DNA of 64,000 nucleotides, taken from the IMG/VR virus record IMGVR_UViG_3300030430_005214, positions 26,853 through 90,852 of that record. The stretch is one strand, 5' to 3'. The notes under the pieces are model-generated. The model saw only the letters and a program-made list of their open reading frames with translations. It did no database searches and had not been told where the DNA came from. Made by a program: the position numbers and the translations under genes. Shown piece after piece: positions 1 to 11,100 of the stretch (positions are counted from its first letter, which is position 1; each line of letters opens with the position of its first letter). This DNA is from a virus.

Positions 1-75
1 AATGGGCCTGGTAAATTACCACCTGGAAACAAAGGAGGAGACGTTTCAACTGGTAGCCCTGGTAGCTTAAAATAA
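1..75 (+). CDS. C-terminal end of an unidentified plus-strand gene (partial)
   Basis: An open frame enters from the left edge on the plus strand and stops at TAA 73-75. The 24 visible residues are rich in Gly, Pro, Ser and Lys (ending TGSPGSLK), a flexible tail that allows no family assignment. It is convergent with the minus-strand structural gene ending at 193. Too little is visible to exclude a chance open frame. Confidence 0.4.
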   Translation, partial: NGPGKLPPGNKGGDVSTGSPGSLK

Positions 76-175
76 ACAATCCCCTGGTTATCAGACAATA
101 ATTGTGTTGAATCTAAAAGGAGTGTGTAGCTATTATTAAGATAGAATTGATTCAATTTAATATTCCTTATAGTTA

Positions 176-194
176 ATTAGTAACTAATCTTTTT
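176..194 (+). terminator. weak candidate terminator for the plus-strand gene
   Basis: A short hairpin (ATTAG 176-180, loop TAA, CTAAT 184-188) is followed by CTTTTT on the plus strand. It lies about 100 bases after the stop at 75 and touches the stop of the convergent minus gene. The stem is only 5 bp and AT-only apart from one G-C pair, so it is weak. Confidence 0.25.
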
Positions 195-3100
195 AGTATG
201 GCCCAGTTGGTGATGTTCTAGGTAACTGTACCTGCTCTTTAACACCGGTCATAGGTGATTTTACTGCCTGTTGATTTTTAATAACTTTTTTAATTATTTC
301 TATTTCTGTTTTTGGATCCAATTGGGCGCCTCGTGTAGCTGGAACTCCAATCGCTTCGTCCCCTTCAAATCCTGATGTACTAACCGCGGTCGGCGTACCC
401 GGTAATTCGACTGCTCGGGCTGTTCTAGCTTCTGCTACAGCAGCCTGGATTGCTTCTTGTTCTAATCTAAATTCAGAATTAGAGCTAGCTACCGCAGGAT
501 TTTGATTTACATTGTTTAACTCATCAATAGCATCTCGGGTTCTTCCGTCAAGTAGTTGATCAACCAATGATAAATCTGTTGGGGCGCCGATCAAAAACAG
601 TTCATTTAAATTATAAAAATCTTTAAATAAATTTATAACTTTTTCATCAAATAGTGGTGTTATGTCTTCACCCTCAAACAGCACTATTTTGCAAAGAAGT
701 TGTTGACCTGGGAGTAAAGAATTTAATACCCCAGGTGTTAGCTCTCTAAAGTCCATTGCCTTAATAAAATTATTGTTGTTTTGTGTAAAAAATGAAAACT
801 TTGACGGTCGATTTGCGAATGCACCAATATCTCTTTGTTTAAACCCATGTAAATAATGCACTTTTGCAAAAATATTTAAGTAATAAGAATATGTATCATA
901 ATGCTCAAATAAAGCATTTTTAGTTATTAAAGAAAAGATATAATAAAGCAAATAGTTTCTAACCACTGAAGGCTGGATAAGATTTGCCACGTTTGCGGTT
1001 GAAAATACATTTGTTGTGTGGGGGACATTTTTGTTTGCCGTGTTAAATTCCGTATCTAAAATAATTTCATCACTAACTAATTGCGCATAAGTTTGATTTA
1101 AATATTTTAAGCTTCTTCTTTGGTAAACATTAGTATTTATTAAATTTACTAAAGATATAGCAGTATTATATGGATAATCTTCAAATGGGCCACCGGTCCA
1201 TTCATAATCTTTTGAATCTACAGAACCATAAGCTAGAGTTTCTGCATCTGATTTGCCTGGAGCCCCCATTGCTTCTGGAAGTGATATTACAAATGGCGAA
1301 CCAAAGTTATCAAGAACTCCTTGTGTGCTATTGCCAATTACACTTGAAGGAATTTCATCTTTATCGTAAGCTAATTTATCTTGAAGATAATTTGTAACCG
1401 TCTCTTGTTTTAAAGGAAATTTAATGCCAAATGTTCCTAAAATCTCTGGTATCAAAACTGACTTTGGGGTATTTGTTATGTTTTGTATTAATTTATTTCT
1501 TATCGCTCTCAAGTAATTATTGTCAAAATTTGTTTCATCTGTTTTTTCGTATTTTAATATAGATGGAGCAAACATATTCATAAACGAGTAACTATAATCA
1601 TTATCTTTTCCAACCAAGTCTTTGCCTTCAAGTGTTAAATAATTCATCGTTTCATTACCTTTGACCAGTTGCTTGTACGAATCGACTGAAATAGGCTTTA
1701 AGGGGGATGAGGAAATATTCTCCAGAGCCGGCATGGGCTCAACCCAATCAAAAGCATTTTTTGTTTTTGATAAATCTAAAACATTTTTAAACTCGTGTTC
1801 ATATTCTACAACAAAAACACTTTTATTTTTAACATTTGTCGATTGAATATAATCTTTGTCTGTAAAACCAGAACTTTTTTTAACAACCTGTTCGGTAGAA
1901 TACAACGTTAACAAATCTTCAGTTCTAGCTCTTATTATATCCAACAAAGATCTAGTTTTTTCTATTAACTCAGGTGTTGTCACTGATAAAGTTAATGATG
2001 ATCGAATGAAATTTCTGATATTGTCTATTAAGGAGAAATAGTTTTGCTCAGTTCCGGTGAAAAAATATGAATTAATTATGACTAAATATGTACTAAGACT
2101 ATCTAGCAAACTTGCACCAGTCGGGTCGACTATAGGAAAAGCAGAATTCACACTATCTGGTAATTCACTTTGTTTGTCGAAAGAGAAAGACAAAGGCACC
2201 AGTGGATTTACACTACCATTGATAGTTTGTTGGACAAAAGTTGGATTTAATTCTTTTTGAAACCTATCATAGATAGCGACAAACTTACCAGTTAATGGGT
2301 CTGGGATCATAAAGTTTGTTTTTTGAGACAACTCGTCCAAATTCGCAATTATAGTTCTAAGCTGCTCTAATCTATCATTTAAATAAGACATCACAGGGTC
2401 TTTATACTTTAGTTTTATCTTATAAGCATACTTGCCATTATCTTTTATCGCATCAATTTGACCGTCAAAAAATTCGTATAAGCACGTAGTATTATTTTCA
2501 TTGCCAGCCGGCGTAAAAGTTTTAGAGGTTTTATTAACAAAAACCATTGGATTAGTTATGTTTGAGCCATTATTATCTTGTTCGCTTAAAACTATATGTT
2601 TTTGATCATTTGGTGCGATTATTAGCACGTCACTGGTTTTTGTTCTTTTATTAATTCTAATAATTTGAAAACTAATAATATCAATATTTTGTATAATTGC
2701 ATCGTATAATTCAATACCCAAAGATTTTAAGCCCACCACTTTATCTAAAAAATTTGGCACTTTCGTTGTATATTTCAAAAGACTTTCTTTATCAATTGAA
2801 AAGAATAATGCTGGCGATCTATATTCCGAACTTAAAACTTGGCTGCCGCTACTAAGTTGAGTTTTTTTCTGTCCAGTTCTAATAGAATATTTTAGTTCAG
2901 ATACTATAGCTTTGTTTTTTATAAAATCATCAATCAACTTATTCTTTTTTTGTCCAGTGTATAAAACATTAGAACTAGCAGCTAAAATGGCCTCGTATAT
3001 AGATGACTTATATGAAAACAAATCCTCAAATGCATTCATACCTCTAAAATCAATAATTTTACTATTTCCTCGAACGATATATCTTAAAAAGGGGTGAGGT

Positions 3101-3999
3101 ATTGTGTTGTCATGCTGAGCGCCTGCCATGGCTCGAAACTCTCCAAAATTTGGACTATTTTGATTTGTTTCTTTATGAAAGTGTATCGGACCAGTCCAAA
3201 TATCATCGGGTGCCCCATATAAATAATTAACTTGTTGATTTCTATCAGTTGGCACGTTGGGTAATATAGATTCGCCTGTGGCTGGATCAATTAAATCTAA
3301 GTTTGTTGGTATTTCAGTTTTTGAAAGTATTTGCTCTTGGCCGTTATGTTTGAATGTTGTATCGATAATAAAATATCCCGTTCGGGTCACAATCTGTTGA
3401 TTGTCAAAAATAATCTCTGATCCAATTGAATTTTCAACAAAGCCGGCCAATTGATTTCCAAAATCTGCAGCTAAATAATAAATAAATCCTAGAAAGTCTG
3501 GTGTAGTGGTAGACGGTAAAATAAAATCACTTTGAACTGGAATTGTCAACATTCTTTGTTGCTTATCTTGAAATGATTTTGGGCTGACTATAGAGATATA
3601 ATCTTGTATTTTTTTTCCATTAAAAAAGTTTTTTAATTCAACGTGAAAAGCCTTTGTTGCATTTTGACTAATGTATTGTTTTTTTTCTGCTTCAGATAAT
3701 TTTACAAAATCTGTCATCTCCTGTTTGGATAATATAGGAATATAAAATAAAGAAGATTGAGTTAAGATATTTTTCAAACTTACATTTATTGTAAAATTAT
3801 TTGGTGAATAACTTGCAAGCGCTTTAATATAAAAATCCAATGTTATTCTTATTCTGTCTTGCCCAGATTGCAAGTCTTCATCTGGATTATCGTAATATAA
3901 ATCAACTTGGCTTTTGTTTTGAAAATTGTTTTTATTAGTACTTTCTAAAATAATACTTTTTAAAAATGGCTTTGGAGCACTGGTAAGACCCTTTAACAT
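193..3999 (-). CDS. large virion-associated protein of unknown function (1268 aa)
   Basis: I do not recognise a named domain. The protein is long, mixed alpha/beta in character, rich in Asn, Ser and Lys, with no signal peptide or clear membrane segment. The last 120 residues look disordered, with an Ala/Glu-rich helix near 1160-1180 (EQEAIQAAVAEARTARA). The ATG at 3999 overlaps the TGA of the preceding gene as TGATG; a TTG six bases earlier is in frame but less likely. It is the last gene of a run with gp6- and gp25-like baseplate proteins, so a tail or baseplate role is inferred from position and size only. Confidence 0.7.
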   Translation of the reverse strand: MLKGLTSAPKPFLKSIILESTNKNNFQNKSQVDLYYDNPDEDLQSGQDRIRITLDFYIKALASYSPNNFTINVSLKNILTQSSLFYIPILSKQEMTDFVKLSEAEKKQYISQNATKAFHVELKNFFNGKKIQDYISIVSPKSFQDKQQRMLTIPVQSDFILPSTTTPDFLGFIYYLAADFGNQLAGFVENSIGSEIIFDNQQIVTRTGYFIIDTTFKHNGQEQILSKTEIPTNLDLIDPATGESILPNVPTDRNQQVNYLYGAPDDIWTGPIHFHKETNQNSPNFGEFRAMAGAQHDNTIPHPFLRYIVRGNSKIIDFRGMNAFEDLFSYKSSIYEAILAASSNVLYTGQKKNKLIDDFIKNKAIVSELKYSIRTGQKKTQLSSGSQVLSSEYRSPALFFSIDKESLLKYTTKVPNFLDKVVGLKSLGIELYDAIIQNIDIISFQIIRINKRTKTSDVLIIAPNDQKHIVLSEQDNNGSNITNPMVFVNKTSKTFTPAGNENNTTCLYEFFDGQIDAIKDNGKYAYKIKLKYKDPVMSYLNDRLEQLRTIIANLDELSQKTNFMIPDPLTGKFVAIYDRFQKELNPTFVQQTINGSVNPLVPLSFSFDKQSELPDSVNSAFPIVDPTGASLLDSLSTYLVIINSYFFTGTEQNYFSLIDNIRNFIRSSLTLSVTTPELIEKTRSLLDIIRARTEDLLTLYSTEQVVKKSSGFTDKDYIQSTNVKNKSVFVVEYEHEFKNVLDLSKTKNAFDWVEPMPALENISSSPLKPISVDSYKQLVKGNETMNYLTLEGKDLVGKDNDYSYSFMNMFAPSILKYEKTDETNFDNNYLRAIRNKLIQNITNTPKSVLIPEILGTFGIKFPLKQETVTNYLQDKLAYDKDEIPSSVIGNSTQGVLDNFGSPFVISLPEAMGAPGKSDAETLAYGSVDSKDYEWTGGPFEDYPYNTAISLVNLINTNVYQRRSLKYLNQTYAQLVSDEIILDTEFNTANKNVPHTTNVFSTANVANLIQPSVVRNYLLYYIFSLITKNALFEHYDTYSYYLNIFAKVHYLHGFKQRDIGAFANRPSKFSFFTQNNNNFIKAMDFRELTPGVLNSLLPGQQLLCKIVLFEGEDITPLFDEKVINLFKDFYNLNELFLIGAPTDLSLVDQLLDGRTRDAIDELNNVNQNPAVASSNSEFRLEQEAIQAAVAEARTARAVELPGTPTAVSTSGFEGDEAIGVPATRGAQLDPKTEIEIIKKVIKNQQAVKSPMTGVKEQVQLPRTSPTGPY

Positions 4000-5162
4000 C
4001 AGCAAACTTCTCCCGGCTCAACCTCTGGTAATGCGGTGTAAGGATCAATGCTGATATCTTCCTCTTCTACAAAACCGTCACAATCATAAACGTTACTCAT
4101 ATAAATGTTTTGAGATTTAAGTCTCTTATCTCTACCTATTAAATAACATGCTAAAGTAGCATTGATTTGGCCATCTGTTTCTATATTAAAAACACTCTCG
4201 ACCGCAGTTTTTGATATGTCTGGACTTTTCATTACAAACGAGTTGGTCAGATCATCAGTTTCATCCATAAAATACATCTTTTCTAGTTCTTCTTCCTCTT
4301 CACCGTTTTCATTTGTTTTTGTTGTTACTTCATAAACTTCTATCATAAAATTTTCATTTAAAAAATCAACATTTTGCTCCTCTAGCGATAAGAATAAATA
4401 ATCTTTTATAACAAAAAAATTACCACCTTCGGCAGAAACTTTTTCAAAATGAAAGCCGCTTTGGTCTTCGCTTTGCACTTCTCCATCTAGACTGATTGCG
4501 CTAGCGTTTTTACCCAGGCCATCAAAAAAGTTTACCGGTTGAGAGAGTGTCTCAAATGGATTGTATTTTTCATCCATCCTATAAGCAACATCTTTAAGTT
4601 GGCAATTTATTTGTGGAACGTTTGTAAAAACATCTTTTTTCTTATAGTATGGAGCAGAACTAGAAATCTCACCTTGATAAAATAATGTGTTAAAAGCTGG
4701 ACTAAGGTTGTTTAGAAATGGTTTTGTACCAATTAAATTTTCTAAAAGCTTCTCAGATTCAGCAAAGCTGTTTTTTACTTTTATTTTTTGAACCTCTTCG
4801 ACATATTCTTGTATCGTAGAAGTCTCTAGAACACCAGCTATAACTTCGTCAATTATAATTGGCTTACCAGAATTAAAATCTTTTAAAAGGTTTGTCTCGG
4901 CAAATGAGTTAAATATGGCTCTCTCTGTGCCTACCTTTCTATGTAAAGCTTTAAGTCTGGGTGTTTCTTCTTGAATTCTTTGTTCAATGTAAGATTGTGA
5001 ATCGTCTTTACCGGAGCCAATCGCCCAAGTTCCGTCATAAAGCACATTGTCATCTGAAAAAGCATAATAGACTGGCTTAAACAGCCCTCTAGATAAAAGC
5101 TGCTTTCCGTAGCTTGTTAACTGAACATCTATCACATCCTGCTTTTTATTAAAAAATTCCAT
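3999..5162 (-). CDS. conserved tail/baseplate-region protein (387 aa)
   Basis: It opens with MEFFNKKQDVIDVQLTSYGK, a start that I associate with uncharacterised structural-region proteins of marine myoviruses; the function of that family is unknown to me. The middle and C-terminal parts are acidic, with a Glu run (NGEEEEELEK, around residue 300) and an acidic tail. No catalytic motif is visible. The ATG is preceded by GAGGAA. It lies 8 bases after the stop of the 3019-residue gene and is coupled by TGATG to the next gene, so the three are probably translated together as tail components. Confidence 0.7.
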   Translation of the reverse strand: MEFFNKKQDVIDVQLTSYGKQLLSRGLFKPVYYAFSDDNVLYDGTWAIGSGKDDSQSYIEQRIQEETPRLKALHRKVGTERAIFNSFAETNLLKDFNSGKPIIIDEVIAGVLETSTIQEYVEEVQKIKVKNSFAESEKLLENLIGTKPFLNNLSPAFNTLFYQGEISSSAPYYKKKDVFTNVPQINCQLKDVAYRMDEKYNPFETLSQPVNFFDGLGKNASAISLDGEVQSEDQSGFHFEKVSAEGGNFFVIKDYLFLSLEEQNVDFLNENFMIEVYEVTTKTNENGEEEEELEKMYFMDETDDLTNSFVMKSPDISKTAVESVFNIETDGQINATLACYLIGRDKRLKSQNIYMSNVYDCDGFVEEEDISIDPYTALPEVEPGEVC

Positions 5163-5170
5163 TAAATTTG

Positions 5171-8100
5171 TTATTCCTCTTCATTATAAGTAGGATTAAA
5201 TGTAGTTATTGAGTTTAGTTTTGCTAATTCGATTAAAGAGAAAAAGTCATAAGGCCAATTGTAAGAATATAAAAAGTCATTTGCCTGCTGTGGTCCTAAG
5301 TCTTTTCTAATATACTCTGTTCCGTTAAGATTGATTTTACCAACCATAGAGTTGTAATTCATTGCCGCTCTTTTTTTAACTTTAAAAACAGCCCATCTTG
5401 TTTTAGTTGAATCAAAGAATTCGTTTAGTCCCTTTTTGGGGGCAAAATAAGGGTGATATGGAATTTTAACGTCAGTCGCCGGCTGTCTTCCCTGCGCTTT
5501 TGTTGTAGGCATTAAATGCAAGCTTGTTTCGCTTTTAACTTTCAGCGCTTTCCTAGCAAAAGTTGGCTCAACGTTTTGCCACATATTTTGCAAATCTTTC
5601 TGTGTGAGATTAATAGAATATTCAATCATAAACATCACAAATGGGCTCACCTTATCATTATGTAGAAAGTCTAAGTGAGGTGGTATTACATACTTTCTCA
5701 TTAGCGACATCAAATCATATAACTCTTTACTTTCATCCAACACTGAAGGAGATTTCTCTTTAATTTCATTAAATGTTCTTATGTTCAGCGTTGTTAATGG
5801 ATCAAAACGGTCATCAATAGACTTGTATAGATTACTTTTAACTAAATTAAATTGTTCTTTATCTATGTGGTAGAATTCAGTTTGATTTATGATCTCATTA
5901 TATTTGAAAGGTATTGCAATAATAGCCTCACTAAATTCTCTTTGCGTCGTAGGTGCCGCAATATTTGATATACTTAAATCACCGCTTGAATTTAGCTTGC
6001 CCACTTTACTAAATTGTGTTGTATCTATGTTTAGCAATCGAGCCAAGTCTTTAAGCCCTGGATAATCGGCCGCTACGTTGTTATTGGTTATAAATTTTCC
6101 ATTAGGTCCTTCGGCCTGCAATTTAATCCCATTATCTCTTTCTGGTATTTCGCCGTATTGATGCCACATTCCTTTGGCAACATTACCAGAAATAAAACTA
6201 GTTTGTGGAGAGGCGTTTGTAAAATCTAAAACTGGACATTCCCATCTTGGCTTAAATGCCACCAGCTGTTTTTTTGCTGTTGCACCATCTTCAGTTTGAA
6301 ATTCTTGTTTTGTTTCATATAAAACGTGATTTGGATTTTCATCCCCCAAGAATAATGATGCAGAAAGCTGCATTTTATATCTGTGATTAGTTGTCTTATA
6401 AGCATTCAAGAGTGCAGTGGCATAGTTCCCAACGGTTGGATATGAAAAAGTGGGTAATCTGTTATATGAATATGAGGCAGTTGCAAATATTTCCTCTCTG
6501 GTGGTAACACCTTCTTTTAAGTTAGCAAATATTTGCACTGTGCCAAACCCATTGTAATAGGCCGGCGTGAACGGATCAAAAGCAGAACCAGTAATGCCAA
6601 AATCACTATTAATTGGACCCATCTTAAAAGCACTAGTACGGTCTTGTTTACCAAATTCACCAGTTTCGACTGGTGGGCCAAAAGAGGAACCATATAAAAA
6701 CGGATCAATATTAAAACCAGTAATAGCTCTATCGTACATTGTGACAGAAGCGGTGTTTACTTGCAAACTACTAGTTATATCAGCATTGCCAACTACATAG
6801 TCGTATGGGGAGACCCGCATTATTGCGTCTTGTTCCAAATAATCCGCAACATTTTTAATATTCATAGAGTTCATTAAATTGAGATACATTGTGTACGTGC
6901 CATCTTCTGGTATTATTATCTCAGCGTCAACTTCGTTATCTTGATTGGATCTAATCATAGCTTGCTGATTTGCGCCGCGGCCAATAAACAAGTTCATCGT
7001 CTCAGCCAAAAAGTTACTCATAGCAAAAGTATGATCATCTTTTACATTGACGATAGACGCAGTAGAGTCCAAAGCTAAATCTGGGTCAACTTCAGCGTCA
7101 TAAATTCTAATATTTTTTGGTTGCACTAAATCCCCAAAGGGAATTCTTGTATCAAAATTACCACTTATCGCATGGCCCCAACAGAGACTAGGAGTGGCAG
7201 TAAAACCACCTTCATTAGTAAAAACTGGGTAGTCAACTGCAATGCCAGACTTAATTGAATTGAACAATATCCCTGGCGCAAAGAAAGGCTGCGCCGCCGT
7301 TCTAACATTTTTTTCAGTGCCGAACAGATCCGCAGTTAAAGATTGGAAAAAGATTTTACCCAGCTGTGTTGTTCTCTCTGATGGATAAAAACCATCATAT
7401 GGTAAAAACTTTAATATAGCCTCGCAAGTTAGTTTATGCTTGGTTGTTCTAAGCTTGGTATCGGTAGGTACATCGGCAACGCCTCTTTGGTCTTCGAAAT
7501 CTTCTTCTACAAGTTTAAAATAATCATAGAAGTCACTAAACACATATCTGTTTAAAAATTCTTCTGTCGTTGCAAAATTATCTGTACCTGTTAAAGAAAG
7601 CAAACCGAATTGTATTTGTAGATCTTTTGACATGTTCATGGATACATCAAAGAACCCAGCGGGGCTGTAAGAGTCATACTGTAAATTATTAGCATTAGCT
7701 ATAAACCTACTCATATAATCGCTAATAATAAACTCTGGGAGGACTGTGCCATCTTTTAAATTTCTAAACCCTTCTTCAGCGTACTGATCGTAGTTATCAT
7801 AAAACGGTTTATGGTCATTGCTGGAAGTTGCCTCCCAGAACGTGTCGCCAACTGAGGCACTGTACCTTGCTATAGCAGAAGCACTTTGTAAAGTTGCGAA
7901 TGTAGGGAAATAATATAAATCTGCCTCTCTTGCACGTAACTCTGCTGGTGCCGACGACGGAAATTCATCCTTGTCTTGATAAATTAATTTGATTCTTCTA
8001 TTATAGTTTATGGTCGCAACAACATCACTACCAGTTTGATAATGAAACAAGGAATAACAATTTTGTAATTCGCCTACGCCATCTTGCTGTGTCATGCCAC

Positions 8101-11100
8101 CCTTATATGGAACAAACTCAGCGTTTTCAGCAAAATCATCGTGAGAGTCTAGTTTCCAAATACTAGAGGTTAATATTCCTTGTTCTCTTGAATTGGGCAA
8201 AAGATTTTCTGTTCTATGTTCTCTAGTATCTCTCCAAAACTTATTTACAAAATTAAGTCTTTTCCTAGTGCCAGAAAGATAAGTATACAAGCCTTTTGGA
8301 TAAATTGTTTCAGCATATGATACTTCCGCTATATCTTTAATATTATTTTCATTCAAATAGTTTAAAAATGCCGCGTACGGAGAGTAACTTTTGTTAAACA
8401 ACAATTCCGGTCTAATTGGTATGATGTTGTCTAGATGCCTACCTGAGTATTGTCGTGAAAGTTTAGACTCTTTTGTGTGATCTGTAAAATGTTTTTCAAT
8501 ATTACCCAAGCTGCTTAAAGCGACAGTAATACTTCTTTCCTCTCCTGTTTTAAATTTATAAATAAGAGGCTTATATTTCGATGTTACAGGTGGCTCAGTA
8601 AAGTTTTTAACTAATGAAGGTGGACGCTCAGGATCTTTTACACCAATAACTCGCTCTAAATATCCAATTTGATTATGATTTTTTTGATGTCTTACAATTG
8701 GATGATTATCTTTTCTGTAAAGCTTCCAGTTTGCCCCGCCATATGGACCCTGACGGTTTAGGAGTATAGAGTTTAAATATGGTGTTAGCGCGGGATTAAA
8801 CACTGTATTTATTAAAGAACCAACAATGTCATTGTTATAACCGCCATAAAATATGCCAAATGGGTCCGGGGTTAATCCTAAGCTTAACAGTAGCTGTTGG
8901 CCGACGATGTTATTATCCGGATCGAATTCGTCTCGCACGATTGTGTTCAACCCTACAAAATCAATTTCATAGAAAGTGGTTGTTGCTGCTTCTTTGGTAG
9001 TAGGAAATCGTATGTTAGTTTGATTTGGAACTATTTGACCACCGACATCACTAGAACTTACAAATACTAAATCAGAAGAAGCAAAATCACCCCTGCTAGT
9101 GTCTTTTTTCTCATAATCAAATAAAGCAGAACCAGTATAATTTTGTATTAAGCTGGCTGTAATCCAAGCATACTGTACATCTGTTTGTGGAATAGCATGT
9201 TGTACGTGAAAGTTATCATATTTAACTGTTTGCTCAAAAGGATCATCTCGGCGCCGGCCAAGCGACTCGCCAAATGTAATCGCTGGTCGACCATTTCTAT
9301 TAACCTTATGAAACGAGCCAGTACCGCTATAATCTTCAAAATTCACAGTTGAAAATCCACCAGGGTATGGTGCGAAGCCGGCTTCATCATAAGCAGCGAC
9401 TGTAAATTGATCACTAAAGAAACCAAATTGATTAGAATGATCAGAATATAATTCATTTAGAACAGTTCGAACAGGTAAATTTCTAAATGGCATCGCATTA
9501 TACACACTAAATTCTGCAGCTGCGATGTCTAACATACCCTCTGTCATAGTGCTAACATCACCTGGTGCAGAGAAGCGATTTACAATAATTGCTTTATTAG
9601 ATCCAGTCAAGTCTCTTCTTACCAAAGGAAAATCAATAACACCAGAGACAAAAGCCGAGTCGCGAGAACTTATCTCAGTTGGCAAATTTCCCTCAGACTC
9701 TACTAGATAACGATTGTTTAATGAGCGGCCATTAGTCATAACAATTTCATAAGTCTCTGAATAATTACCTATTTTTGTAACGCCGTTTGCGTCAGTCGCT
9801 TGGTCTTCTGTTTCAACAGGAGCTGTTAATTGTTTAATATTTTTAATGTTTACCGGGCGTTTTGCATACTCTTCACGGAAATACACAGACTTTGGATTTT
9901 CCGGTGCGATATTAAGCAAATCTATCCCTTCTGCAGATCCAGTTATGCGCCAGCCCTCTAGTCTCTCACCTTCGCTATCAGGAGGATCATTATCAGGGGT
10001 AAAATTTGTCATTACGTGACGATATGCTCGACCACCGACATATTTTTCTGTAAACGGACCTTGCATCGGAACATCGCCAAAAGGACCATAACTATCATGG
10101 TGTAAGTTTGTGATGGCTAAGTTGATTTGAAAGTCTGCAATCGGGGCCATAGCAGCTTCGTTTTTGATAGAAGAGCTATACAGTCCAAATGGAAACACCA
10201 AATCACCTTTAAAAACATTACTAAAATCATCACCCCCATCAATAACCGAAGCAACTGAAAATTTGTATTTTCTTTTGCCCCTATTTAATTCTAAATTATC
10301 GTCGCAATCTTTAAAAGATTCAAGCTTTGAATCAGGAGGTTCAATAGAAATTAATCCTCCCTCTCCTGGTGTGGATTGTGTTGGTCGCTTTCTTATAGAA
10401 TCCCAAAAACCAACTTTTTTATTCTGATAGGCGTTTCCACCACCATGAATGTCTGGCTGGTTTATACCCTTTACCTTATATGGTCTAGCTAGTCTTCTAG
10501 TGACATATGTTGACCCTTGATACGTCTCAGATGTTTTAACGTTGTAAAGCGTTGGAGCTGTCGCATTTGTTTCGTTAACAATGGAATCTAATTGAGTTTG
10601 TCGATTTATGTCAACATTGGAATCACCAGAAGATATTATTGGGTTTGCTCGCTCTGATCTCTCTTTAAACCAAGTGCAATTATCAGCTTCGTCATTTGTT
10701 ATTGGTGCATGACCCTCTTTCCATGGGTAACTTAGTTCATTAACTCCAAGTATTATCCCATCTGGTTCACTTTTTACGTCTTTTACAAGGGAATACTTAT
10801 TTGTAAATTTACTTCTATCACCTAAAACAAAATTTTCAATAACTGTTGATATACCATCTTCAAAAGTTAACATAGACATTGGTATTAATTTAACCAAATA
10901 TCTAGACACGGCATAATCAATAAACTTAAAGTATTCTACGTACTTATCAAAATCGTAATCATTTGCAACCTTTTCAAAGAAAAGATCTGCTGCTTTTTTA
11001 AGTTCTTTATATTCTCCACGATAAGCATTTACCGGAGTTCCAATCATATTGTTAAACCAAACAACAGAACCAAACATGTTTAACATTTCCTCTGAAATAT

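Noticed and set aside
8557-8564. An exact TATAAATA on the plus strand
   Set aside because: It is antisense and deep inside a 9-kb gene; by chance about nine such octamers per strand are expected at this A+T level.
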